5,397 nucleotides of DNA from Candidatus Saccharimonadota bacterium (GTDB lineage: Bacteria; Patescibacteriota; Saccharimonadia; Saccharimonadales; Saccharimonadaceae): contig DODJ01000001.1 in NCBI GenBank assembly GCA_003545655.1, positions 1-5,397 of the forward strand, written 5' to 3'. Of the stretch, positions 1-4,993 are shown in pieces (within the stretch, counting starts at the first letter, position 1; every line of letters starts with the position of its first letter). The notes beneath the pieces are model-generated. The model worked only from the letters and a program-made list of their open reading frames with translations, did no database searches and was not told the origin of the DNA. The translations under genes and the position numbers were made by a program.

Positions 1-331
1 CTTCTTAGTGTCGGGTATGCAAGAAGCCTACCACAAAACCAAAGACGCTAAAAAGGCGGTACTGCAAGGGTATGCCCTGGGGAGTCGAGTGGTAGTGGCG
101 GCTGGGCTTATTATGATTTCGGTGTTTGCTGGGTTTATCGGCAATCATGACTCGACGATTCAGTCGATCGGGTTTGCATTAGCGCTCGGTATTTTTATAG
201 ACGCGTTTGTAGTACGTATGGTGATTGTGCCGATTGTTATGTCCTACCTTGGTAAAGCCGCGTGGTGGCTACCAAAATGGCTTGATAAGACACTCCCCAA
301 AGTATCTATTGAAGGGGAGATAAAAGACTAG
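1..331 (+). CDS. MMPL/RND-family membrane exporter, C-terminal fragment
   Basis: This is the 3' end of a gene that begins before the window. The reading frame is open from base 2 (residues FLVSGMQEAY), so the GTG at base 8 is an internal valine and not a start. About 109 residues are visible. A cytoplasmic-style stretch (QEAYHKTKDAKKAV) is followed by two long hydrophobic helices, roughly VVVAAGLIMISVFAGFIG and IGFALALGIFIDAFVVRMVI. The end carries the MMPL signature features DAFVVRM, WWLPKWLD and IEGE. MMPL proteins are twelve-helix, proton-driven RND-type exporters of lipids or other hydrophobic compounds. The family call is firm, but the substrate cannot be read from this fragment. The gene ends with TAG at 329-331, and its last 26 bp overlap the end of the convergent hydrolase gene. 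No intrinsic terminator is visible just downstream. Confidence 0.9.
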   Translation, partial: FLVSGMQEAYHKTKDAKKAVLQGYALGSRVVVAAGLIMISVFAGFIGNHDSTIQSIGFALALGIFIDAFVVRMVIVPIVMSYLGKAAWWLPKWLDKTLPKVSIEGEIKD

Positions 332-1451
332 GCCTGTTCACGGGGTTAAGTAACTCGTAGTACGTACGTTCCTCAGCGATAGCCGCCTGAATTTCTTCTT
401 GAGCACCTTCTAGTATGGCAGCATACGATGTAGCGTCAAGCTGGTATACTGAATGGACCACGTTGGGGACCTTATAGGCTAAACAGGTAAGCCCGGCTTC
501 GGCAGCTGCGCTACAGGTGTCATCGGCGGCTTTATCGGTATTTACGCTTGTGTCTGCAGAGGGGTCTTCGGCGGCGAGGTACACAATAACGGGCATTTGT
601 TTTTCGCCTCGTAAATTACCTATAGTACGAAGGCTCTCGGGTACGTCCGCATTAATAATAGCCAGGGCTTGGTCGTCTAACTGGGCAACACCTGGCTCAG
701 CGCGACGTTGAATTTCACTACTATTTTCACCCCATACTCTAAAGAAATCCATGGGGTCGCCCGTGTTGTATTGGTCGACATCGGAGGCCATACTAATGAG
801 CCAGCGCATAGCTGAAGAATATTTTGCGCCAGGGAGCTTAGCTGCGGTATTTAACCACCATAGCTGCTCAATGCGATCGGGCCGCAAACTCTCGACGCTA
901 CTTGGGCTTGAGGTAAGAAAGAGGGCGTCAACGCGAAGGTTGGTATTTTGTATGGTTTTCTCGGCAGTTTCAATAGTAAGCAGCCCGCCGGCGCTAAAGC
1001 CATTGAACGAGACGAACTCGTAGCGAGTATCCTGGGCAGTAGAGAGTACTTCGTTTGCGAGTAGTGAGGTATCAATGGGAGCGTCGCCAAAATTAGCCGA
1101 ATAATAGGGGCCGTTTGTAATGGCGCTGGTTATTGGGCCAAGTTTGTCCGCAAATAGGTTTGCATTCATAGAGCCGTATCCATCGACGTAGACAGTAAAA
1201 GCCGAGGGGTTGGGGACAAGGAGTGACGGCTCGGCGCGGTTATCAAGTGTAATTGTTGCAGATTGTTCACGGTCACGATTGCTCGCAACGTCTATACCGT
1301 AGTATCCTCCTAAACTTGTTAAGGCAAGTGCAGCACCAGCGACACCAGAGGCCACACGAAGGCGACGAGCAAAAGAAAAGTGCTCAGCGAAATTCTGAGC
1401 ACTTATGTATTCTTTTGCGGTGAATGGTGTTTCTGGCGCCTTTCTGTACAT
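306..1451 (-). CDS. Membrane-anchored alpha/beta hydrolase-like protein
   Basis: The protein is 381 aa from the ATG at 1451; an adjoining GTG at 1454 would add one residue. Numbers below use the 382-aa form. A basic N-terminal part of ~30 residues precedes one hydrophobic helix (about 34-53), which suggests an N-terminal anchor with the body outside the membrane. The fold call rests on a strand with DGYGSM (91-96, a possible oxyanion-hole region), a nucleophile elbow GFSAG with Ser154, a strand followed by acidic residues (VIVYLAAEDPSAD, candidate acids D297 or D301), and a late His334 in VPNVVHSVY. The order Ser-acid-His and the spacing fit an alpha/beta hydrolase. Cys314 and Cys324 could form a disulfide if exported. 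The substrate is unknown; esterase, lipase or peptidase activity are all possible. It follows htrA by 20 bp on the same strand and probably shares its transcript. There is no well-spaced Shine-Dalgarno: AAAAGG lies almost against the ATG. The 3' end overlaps the MMPL gene. Confidence 0.72.
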   Translation of the reverse strand: MYRKAPETPFTAKEYISAQNFAEHFSFARRLRVASGVAGAALALTSLGGYYGIDVASNRDREQSATITLDNRAEPSLLVPNPSAFTVYVDGYGSMNANLFADKLGPITSAITNGPYYSANFGDAPIDTSLLANEVLSTAQDTRYEFVSFNGFSAGGLLTIETAEKTIQNTNLRVDALFLTSSPSSVESLRPDRIEQLWWLNTAAKLPGAKYSSAMRWLISMASDVDQYNTGDPMDFFRVWGENSSEIQRRAEPGVAQLDDQALAIINADVPESLRTIGNLRGEKQMPVIVYLAAEDPSADTSVNTDKAADDTCSAAAEAGLTCLAYKVPNVVHSVYQLDATSYAAILEGAQEEIQAAIAEERTYYELLNPVNRPSLLSPLQ

Positions 1452-1459
1452 CACCTTTT

Positions 1460-1465
1460 AGTATA
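1460..1465 (-). promoter_or_regulatory. Possible -10 box (TATACT) before the hydrolase gene
   Basis: On the minus strand TATACT sits five to eight bases before the GTG/ATG pair that opens the hydrolase gene. Transcription from it would start at about the start codon and give a leaderless mRNA. There is no TG extension and no good -35 at 17 bp; a TTGACG lies 24 bp upstream inside htrA, which is too far. It may be chance, and read-through from htrA is an equally good explanation. Confidence 0.3.
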
Positions 1466-1471
1466 CGCCCT

Positions 1472-2677
1472 CTACGAATAGGTACCAAGCGTCAACTTTG
1501 TGGTTGCTTCTTTACCATCACGAAGGTAGGTAACGGTCACGGTGTCACCAGGGCGGTACTGCCCAATAATGCTTGAAAGCCCGCCATCTTCACCAATTGT
1601 TTCGTCATTAATTTTCACGATGATGTCATTGGTTTGTAGACCAGCCTTGGCGGCGGGGCTCCCTGATGCTACAGAGTTTGTACCTTGGCTTGTGTAGATG
1701 TAGGCGCCGTAGGTAACCGGAAGGCTGTATTCACGAGCAACATCCGGCGTAACGCTAAGGTAGTTTACGCCAAGGTAGGCGCGGCTTACTTCACCAGTTT
1801 CGAGGACTTCGGCAAGTACACCCTTAGTTGAATTAATAGGGATAGAGAACCCAATGCCATTCGCATCCTCAACGATTGCTGTGTTAATGCCGATTACCTG
1901 ACCTGACATGTTTACGAGCGGGCCGCCTGAGTTTCCCGAGTTAATCGAAGCATCAGTTTGGATAAGGTCGGTAAGCGATTCGCTATCGCCGTAGCCTGAA
2001 CTAGCCGTGACAGGACGACCGGTTCCGGAAACGATACCGCTTGTAACAGTATTACTGTATTGTCCAAGCGCGTTACCAATTGCTACAACTTGCTGGCCAA
2101 CACGGATAGACGAGCTGTTACCAAGTTCGGCGGGCGTAAAGGTGTCGGTCGAGTTGATTTTAAGGAAGGCGATATCGTTTAGTGGATCGCGGCCAATTAT
2201 CGTAACATCTTCGTAAAGGACTCCTTCACTATCAATAATAGAAACGGTATTTGCGCCATCGATAACGTGGTTGTTTGTCATTACGTAGCCATCTTTACTT
2301 ACAATGATACCGGTTCCGGCACCTTCACCCGACGTAGTGCCGTAGTACGAGCGGATTTGTGTTTGCGTAATAATTGATACAACGCTTGGTCCGACTTTTT
2401 CTGCAACTGCAGCGATAGTACTTTCTTCTTGAGTTATGGCAGTGTTACCATCTCCGTCAGTTGACAGTGACGGAGTAGCTATAGAGCTTTCGTCAAGCCC
2501 CTGTTCGATAAGAATACCTCCACCAATACCAAGCCCCATTAGCGCAAGCGCGCCAACAACAATGCCAGTTGCAAAAAGTGCTGGCCTCTTTTTAGGTAGT
2601 GTAGTTACTGGTTGTGGTGCTTCGGCTGATGCTTTCGCGGTTTTATTTGTTGGCGTTTCCTCGCTGTGTTCTGTCAT
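1472..2677 (-). CDS. htrA: HtrA/DegP-like trypsin-type serine protease with one PDZ domain
   Basis: This 401-aa protein is an S1C-family protease that degrades or refolds damaged envelope proteins outside the cytoplasmic membrane. A polar, Thr/Ala-rich N-terminus of ~32 residues ends in KKR. One transmembrane helix follows (about 34-58, Gly/Ala/Leu-rich), then an acidic Ser/Thr linker (60-85). The protease domain spans about 86-290 with all three catalytic residues: His137 in TNNHV, Asp168 in NDIA and Ser250 in GNSGGP. A single PDZ domain covers about 300-397, with YLGV at its start and AGLQTNDIIVKIND in its core. The layout matches one-PDZ, membrane-tethered HtrA proteins (DegS or actinobacterial/Gram-positive HtrA type) rather than soluble two-PDZ DegP. 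The ATG has AAAAGGG seven bases upstream. The gene ends with TAG, 20 bp before the hydrolase ATG, and lies 85 bp after the seven-helix gene. Function is certain at family level; its client proteins are unknown. Confidence 0.95.
   Translation of the reverse strand: MTEHSEETPTNKTAKASAEAPQPVTTLPKKRPALFATGIVVGALALMGLGIGGGILIEQGLDESSIATPSLSTDGDGNTAITQEESTIAAVAEKVGPSVVSIITQTQIRSYYGTTSGEGAGTGIIVSKDGYVMTNNHVIDGANTVSIIDSEGVLYEDVTIIGRDPLNDIAFLKINSTDTFTPAELGNSSSIRVGQQVVAIGNALGQYSNTVTSGIVSGTGRPVTASSGYGDSESLTDLIQTDASINSGNSGGPLVNMSGQVIGINTAIVEDANGIGFSIPINSTKGVLAEVLETGEVSRAYLGVNYLSVTPDVAREYSLPVTYGAYIYTSQGTNSVASGSPAAKAGLQTNDIIVKINDETIGEDGGLSSIIGQYRPGDTVTVTYLRDGKEATTKLTLGTYS
2452..2475. repeat. Perfect 8-bp inverted repeat inside htrA
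   Basis: CTCCGTCA (2452-2459) and TGACGGAG (2468-2475) are exact reverse complements around an 8-base loop. In the htrA mRNA this would form a short stem-loop over the codons for the acidic Ser/Thr linker just after the membrane helix. Selection on the protein is probably weak there. It may be chance; no T-run follows on either strand, so it is not an intrinsic terminator. Confidence 0.5.
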
Positions 2678-2700
2678 GTATGGACCCTTTTGCTGAAATA

Positions 2701-2706
2701 GTTATA
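2701..2706 (-). promoter_or_regulatory. Possible -10 box (TATAAC) for htrA
   Basis: The 85-bp gap between the seven-helix gene and htrA holds TATAAC on the minus strand, 23 bases before the htrA ATG. A start there would leave an untranslated leader of about 17 bases that includes the AAAAGGG ribosome site (2684-2690). No clear -35 and no TG extension is visible. The gap has no convincing terminator for the upstream gene, so htrA may be read both from this box and by read-through. Confidence 0.35.
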
Positions 2707-2762
2707 TGCTATTACCCCCTATTAAACACCCTAAAACGGAGAATTAGCTGAGAGAATGCGTA

Positions 2763-3605
2763 TTAATAATAACGGCGATTGTCGTAGGTAGGTGACGATG
2801 GACGCGACTGTGTGGTCATACCGCTTATAAGCAGCCCTGTAAGACCGCTCATCCATACGATCGCCGTGATAGTGCCGGTAATAATATAGATTACCAGAAG
2901 GCCATTAGGGGTGGGTTCAGACACCGGTTTGGTTGAGGTTAGTTCATGGTGCTGGGCCAAAGCAATACCCCTTAAAATAAGAGCAATAAGGAACGAGGCT
3001 GTTGTAAGGATTGCTAGAGCAGCAACAATCCGGTAGTAAAGTGGGTCGAAAGTCTCGACCACTTGAAGCACCCAAGGGGAAACCGCAACAACTGTAGCGA
3101 CAATAAACCCAATAGAGGTGTACAGTGCAATTTGTACCGCTTGGTGGGCGATACGAAGCTGAAGGCTGGCATTAATTACAAACACCGCACCTAGAGCTAA
3201 GAAGTAGAGCCCTACCGCGCGCCAGGCTGTTTCGGCGCTAATAATATCCCAGGTGCCAAGTGTGGTGGTAATCATGTTGGCTAACGCTAGCACGACAATC
3301 GTAGTGGGGAGGATAAGCCGCCCAACCTGGTTACGCTTATCTGCCCATAGCACCCCAAGTACCAAAAGACTATGGGTAAAGAAGATGAAGATCGTTAGGA
3401 GTGAACGAGCCATTGCGCTCGTAAAGTCCCAAAGAAGGAGAGCTGCAACTGCCACGATAGCCGAGCTCGCGAGACCAGCAATAAGTACATACAAGAAGGC
3501 AAGTTTTAATTTGCCAAGCCGGGTATCGCTAGGGGGTGCAGCAGGGGTAGGGGCTGGCTGTTGCGGTGTCGATGTTTTGACGGGGGCTGATTCATGATGT
3601 GACAT
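2763..3605 (-). CDS. Seven-helix integral membrane protein of unknown function
   Basis: I do not recognise a family for this 280-aa protein. The first ~30 residues are polar and rich in Pro, Ala, Ser and Thr (low complexity, probably disordered). Seven hydrophobic segments follow at about 35-59, 65-86, 97-117, 127-146, 156-180, 191-213 and 235-261. Between helices 6 and 7 there is a polar loop (HHELTSTKPVSEPTPN), and the protein ends in a short polar tail with RPSSPTYDNRRYY. No catalytic motif, metal-binding cluster or nucleotide-binding loop is visible, so a transporter, sensor or structural role cannot be told apart. The ATG at 3605 is well supported: AAGGAG lies five bases upstream, behind an extended -10 promoter. 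It is the first gene of the leftward set that continues with htrA, so a link to envelope upkeep is possible but rests only on position. Confidence 0.8.
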   Translation of the reverse strand: MSHHESAPVKTSTPQQPAPTPAAPPSDTRLGKLKLAFLYVLIAGLASSAIVAVAALLLWDFTSAMARSLLTIFIFFTHSLLVLGVLWADKRNQVGRLILPTTIVVLALANMITTTLGTWDIISAETAWRAVGLYFLALGAVFVINASLQLRIAHQAVQIALYTSIGFIVATVVAVSPWVLQVVETFDPLYYRIVAALAILTTASFLIALILRGIALAQHHELTSTKPVSEPTPNGLLVIYIITGTITAIVWMSGLTGLLISGMTTQSRPSSPTYDNRRYY

Positions 3606-3610
3606 ATATT

Positions 3611-3616
3611 CTCCTT
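3611..3616 (-). promoter_or_regulatory. Ribosome binding site (AAGGAG) of the seven-helix gene
   Basis: AAGGAG lies five bases before the ATG at 3605 on the minus strand and fixes that start. It is one of only two strong Shine-Dalgarno sites in the window, the other being that of lemA. Confidence 0.8.
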
Positions 3617-3634
3617 ATGCCTATTTCTACTGGT

Positions 3635-3643
3635 ATTATAACA
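3635..3643 (-). promoter_or_regulatory. Extended -10 promoter (TGT-TATAAT) of the seven-helix gene
   Basis: The minus strand reads TGTTATAAT, a consensus -10 with the TG extension. A start about seven bases downstream gives a leader of roughly 23 bases containing AAGGAG. The hexamer 17 bp upstream (CAGAAA) does not resemble a -35, so recognition probably rests on the extended -10. It is divergent from the tRNA-Cys promoter, with 18 bp between the two boxes. Confidence 0.7.
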
Positions 3644-3661
3644 TGCTCTTGCCTTGGTTTC

Positions 3662-3670
3662 TGGTATAAT
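3662..3670 (+). promoter_or_regulatory. Extended -10 promoter (TGG-TATAAT) of tRNA-Cys
   Basis: TGGTATAAT ends 12 bases before the first base of tRNA-Cys. The expected start at about 3677 leaves a 5' leader of some six bases for RNase P. No recognisable -35 lies 16-18 bp upstream. Confidence 0.75.
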
Positions 3671-3682
3671 AAATCAACAGAT

Positions 3683-3756
3683 GGCGCGGTGGCGGAATGG
3701 TTACGCGGAAGTCTGCAAAACTTTATAAGCCGGTTCGATTCCGGTCCGTGCCTCCA
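3683..3756 (+). tRNA. tRNA-Cys (anticodon GCA)
   Basis: The 74-base gene folds as a full cloverleaf. The acceptor GGCGCGG pairs with CCGTGCC (one G-T pair). The D stem is GCG/CGC. The anticodon stem GAAGT pairs with ACTTT around the loop CTGCAAA, with anticodon GCA at 3715-3717. The T arm is GCCGG, loop TTCGATT, then CCGGT. The discriminator base is T (U73), the known identity base for cysteine tRNA, and CCA is encoded (3754-3756). The opposite strand of its last 34 bases is the 3' end of the HNH gene. Confidence 0.97.
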
Positions 3757-4205
3757 TGGATAGACGTTTTATACCAGCCCGTTTGAAGGGCTGTGTGTTT
3801 TTTATGACAATTAGCACATAAAATGCGACATTTTTCTATTTCCTTCAGAATATCTCCCCAAGAATAGCCAAGTCTGACTGCCTGCGAGATAGAGAACTGC
3901 TTTGTCGTAGGGTTAATATGATCAAATTCGAGAGTACGTATATCCGACTCCGCACAAATACTACACTTTTTATCACTAAGAAAATGTAACATGTTACGAC
4001 GATATTCTTCTCGCATAGCTATACGTCTAACCCGAGCTCTAGCGAGGTGCTGCGCGCGGTTTTTCTGATAATATTCTGGATAATGTTGTATACGGTAAGC
4101 TCGATAACAGTCTTTACATTGAGCGTGTAATCTCCCGGAGGCTTTGTCTTTGAGATAGTACTGACTATCTGGTTTTAGGGTGTGGCATTTAGAGCACTGT
4201 TTAAT
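3723..4205 (-). CDS. Zinc-ribbon + HNH endonuclease family protein, probable ATT start
   Basis: The frame is open from just after a TGA at 4218-4220. The first ATG (4016) would drop a clearly conserved N-terminal zinc ribbon, and no ATG, GTG or TTG lies between. I place the start at the ATT at 4203-4205, giving 160 aa beginning (M)KQCSKCHTLKP, where relatives typically open with MKxCSKC. Zinc ribbon: C4, C7, C30, C33. A basic, Tyr/Arg-rich linker follows (34-75). The HNH domain has CSIC (C81, C84), the core D95-H96 in LEFDHI, and CANCHKKHT (C130, N132, C133, H134), so the metal-binding cysteines and DH/N/H residues are intact. These proteins bind and cut DNA; whether this one acts in homing, repair or defence cannot be told. 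There is no ribosome site before the ATT, and an extended -10 is placed for a leaderless transcript. The last residues (GGTDRNRTGL) are antisense to tRNA-Cys. Confidence 0.75.
   Translation of the reverse strand: MKQCSKCHTLKPDSQYYLKDKASGRLHAQCKDCYRAYRIQHYPEYYQKNRAQHLARARVRRIAMREEYRRNMLHFLSDKKCSICAESDIRTLEFDHINPTTKQFSISQAVRLGYSWGDILKEIEKCRILCANCHKKHTALQTGWYKTSIHGGTDRNRTGL
3775..3803 (+). terminator. Intrinsic terminator of tRNA-Cys
   Basis: CAGCCC (3775-3780) and GGGCTG (3788-3793) form a 6-bp stem with a 7-base loop. TGTG and then six T (3798-3803) follow. The T-run begins four bases after the stem, so strength is uncertain, but it lies 19 bases after the tRNA end in the right orientation. 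It sits wholly inside the 3' coding part of the HNH gene on the other strand. Confidence 0.6.
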
Positions 4206-4211
4206 TGGTAA

Positions 4212-4220
4212 ATTATATCA
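4212..4220 (-). promoter_or_regulatory. Extended -10 promoter (TGA-TATAAT) of the HNH gene
   Basis: The minus strand reads TGATATAAT, a perfect -10 with the TG extension. Six bases (TTACCA) separate it from the ATT at 4205, so the usual +1 position is the A of that ATT. This supports a leaderless mRNA. The TGA here is also the in-frame stop that bounds the reading frame upstream. Confidence 0.65.
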
Positions 4221-4241
4221 CTTATAGAATTTGCAGACCAA

Positions 4242-4250
4242 TGGTACAAT
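4242..4250 (+). promoter_or_regulatory. Extended -10 promoter (TGG-TACAAT) of tRNA-Leu
   Basis: TGGTACAAT ends 14 bases before tRNA-Leu, so transcription would start near 4257 and leave a leader of about eight bases. A weak TTATAG lies 17 bp upstream in the -35 position. It is divergent from the HNH promoter, with 21 bp between the boxes. Confidence 0.6.
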
Positions 4251-4264
4251 AAGTGGCGATATAT

Positions 4265-4352
4265 GCGCGGATGGTGGAATTGGTAGACACGAGAGACTTA
4301 AAATCTCTTGGCCTTAACGGCCGTGCGGGTTCAAGTCCCGCTCTGCGCACCA
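4265..4352 (+). tRNA. tRNA-Leu (anticodon TAA)
   Basis: This 88-base type II tRNA reads UUA and UUG codons. The acceptor GCGCGGA pairs with TCTGCGC (one G-T pair), and the discriminator is A73 as expected for leucine. The D loop has the GG pair (TTGGTAGAC). The anticodon stem AGAGA/TCTCT encloses the loop CTTAAAA, with anticodon TAA at 4299-4301. The long variable arm GGCC-TTAAC-GGCC is typical of Leu and Ser tRNAs. The T arm GCGGG/CCCGC has loop TTCAAGT. CCA is encoded (4350-4352). Confidence 0.97.
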
Positions 4353-4359
4353 GTATATG

Positions 4360-4386
4360 AAACCCTCGGTTTTTTGCCGAGGGTTT
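4360..4386 (+). terminator. Hairpin after tRNA-Leu, probable terminator
   Basis: AAACCCTCGG (4360-4369) pairs perfectly with CCGAGGGTTT (4377-4386), giving a 10-bp stem. The loop TTTTTTG carries the only long T-run. If only the seven G/C-rich inner pairs form, just three T follow the stem, so the U-tract is weak. The position eight bases after tRNA-Leu fits a terminator. The 3' arm touches the TG of the lemA promoter. Confidence 0.6.
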
Positions 4387-4394
4387 GCTATACT
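4386..4394 (+). promoter_or_regulatory. Extended -10 promoter (TGC-TATACT) of lemA-htpX
   Basis: TGCTATACT lies 29 bases before the lemA ATG. A start near 4401 gives a leader of about 23 bases that holds the ribosome site. The place where a -35 would fall (4366-4371, TCGGTT) is inside the hairpin that follows tRNA-Leu and is a poor match. Confidence 0.6.
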
Positions 4395-4409
4395 AAGAGT
4401 ATAGAAAGT

Positions 4410-4415
4410 AAGGAG
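4410..4415 (+). promoter_or_regulatory. Ribosome binding site (AAGGAG) of lemA
   Basis: AAGGAG lies eight bases before the ATG at 4424 and fixes the lemA start. Confidence 0.8.
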
Positions 4416-4423
4416 TATAAAAG

Positions 4424-4987
4424 ATGATTGCAGTATGGATTGCCCTCGGTGTTGTTGCGCTGATTGGTATTTTTATTTGGGTTACTTATAACAGTTTAGT
4501 AACGCTACGTATTCGGGTTGATGAAGCGTGGAGTGATATTAATGTTCAATTAAAGCGTCGTCTTGATCTTATACCTAATCTTGTTGAAACCGTAAAAGGC
4601 TACGCTAAACACGAATCAGGTGTATTTGAAAAGGTGACTGAAGCTCGTGCACAGGTGATGAATGCCAAGGGAGTAAAAGATACTGCGGCTGCTGAAAATC
4701 AGTTTGAGGGCGCGCTAAAAAGCCTGTTTGCTGTCGCTGAAGCCTATCCCGATCTTAAAGCGAACGAAAACTTTAAAGAACTCCAAAACGAACTTGTTGA
4801 CACTGAAGATAAAATTCAGGCGTCGCGTCGCTTCTACAACTCAGGCGTTACCGGACTAAACACGAAGATTCAGACCTTCCCAGCTAACGTTGTGGCGGCC
4901 ATGTTCAAGTTTACGAATCGCGAATTCTTTGATGTTGATGAAACTGAACGCGAAGCGGTAGAGAAGCCAGTAGACGTAAAATTCTAA
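4424..4987 (+). CDS. lemA: LemA family protein
   Basis: This 187-aa protein has the usual LemA length and layout. One N-terminal membrane helix (about 2-21) is followed by a cytoplasmic or extracytoplasmic helical bundle. Family motifs are YNSLV (22-26), [14 protein letters not shown] (33-46), [16 protein letters not shown] (49-64), [17 protein letters not shown] (108-124), the [13 protein letters not shown] block (127-139), FPANVVA (152-158) and the final fFDVDE...V.F end. The biochemical role of LemA is unsettled. It is a membrane protein often encoded beside M48 proteases such as HtpX, as here, which points to membrane protein quality control. The start is set by a good ribosome site and an extended -10 promoter. 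htpX begins six bases after the TAA, so the two are almost surely one operon. Confidence 0.95.
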   Translation: MIAVWIALGVVALIGIFIWVTYNSLVTLRIRVDEAWSDINVQLKRRLDLIPNLVETVKGYAKHESGVFEKVTEARAQVMNAKGVKDTAAAENQFEGALKSLFAVAEAYPDLKANENFKELQNELVDTEDKIQASRRFYNSGVTGLNTKIQTFPANVVAAMFKFTNREFFDVDETEREAVEKPVDVKF

Positions 4988-4993
4988 TCGCCA

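Noticed and set aside
8..331. Stand-alone 107-aa small membrane protein starting at GTG 8
   Set aside because: The frame is open to the window edge, and the preceding residues (FLVS) continue the MMPL motif, so it is the end of a long gene.
517..1090. Small open frames on both strands inside the hydrolase gene
   Set aside because: They lie wholly within a longer gene with recognisable motifs, and their translations show no domain, membrane pattern or ribosome site.
2007..2696. Plus-strand open frames opposite htrA
   Set aside because: They are shadows of a certain HtrA gene, with no family features of their own.
3253..3597. Plus-strand 114-aa open frame opposite the seven-helix gene
   Set aside because: Low-complexity and basic translation, no ribosome site, and it is antisense to a gene with a strong promoter and start.
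3723..4016. 97-aa HNH protein starting at the ATG at 4016 as the full gene
   Set aside because: The same frame upstream codes a coherent CSKC/CKDC zinc ribbon and basic linker typical of these nucleases, and there is no ribosome site before the ATG at 4016.
4203..4262. Alternative genetic code (UGA as glycine), which would extend the HNH frame upstream past 4220
   Set aside because: All other genes read normally with GGN glycines and no in-frame TGA. The TGA at 4218-4220 is part of a good extended -10, and the extension would run into the tRNA-Leu promoter.
3683..4352. Integrated element with att repeats at tRNA-Cys
   Set aside because: The 3' end of tRNA-Cys is not repeated elsewhere in the window and no integrase gene is present; similarity between the two tRNAs is only the normal tRNA consensus.
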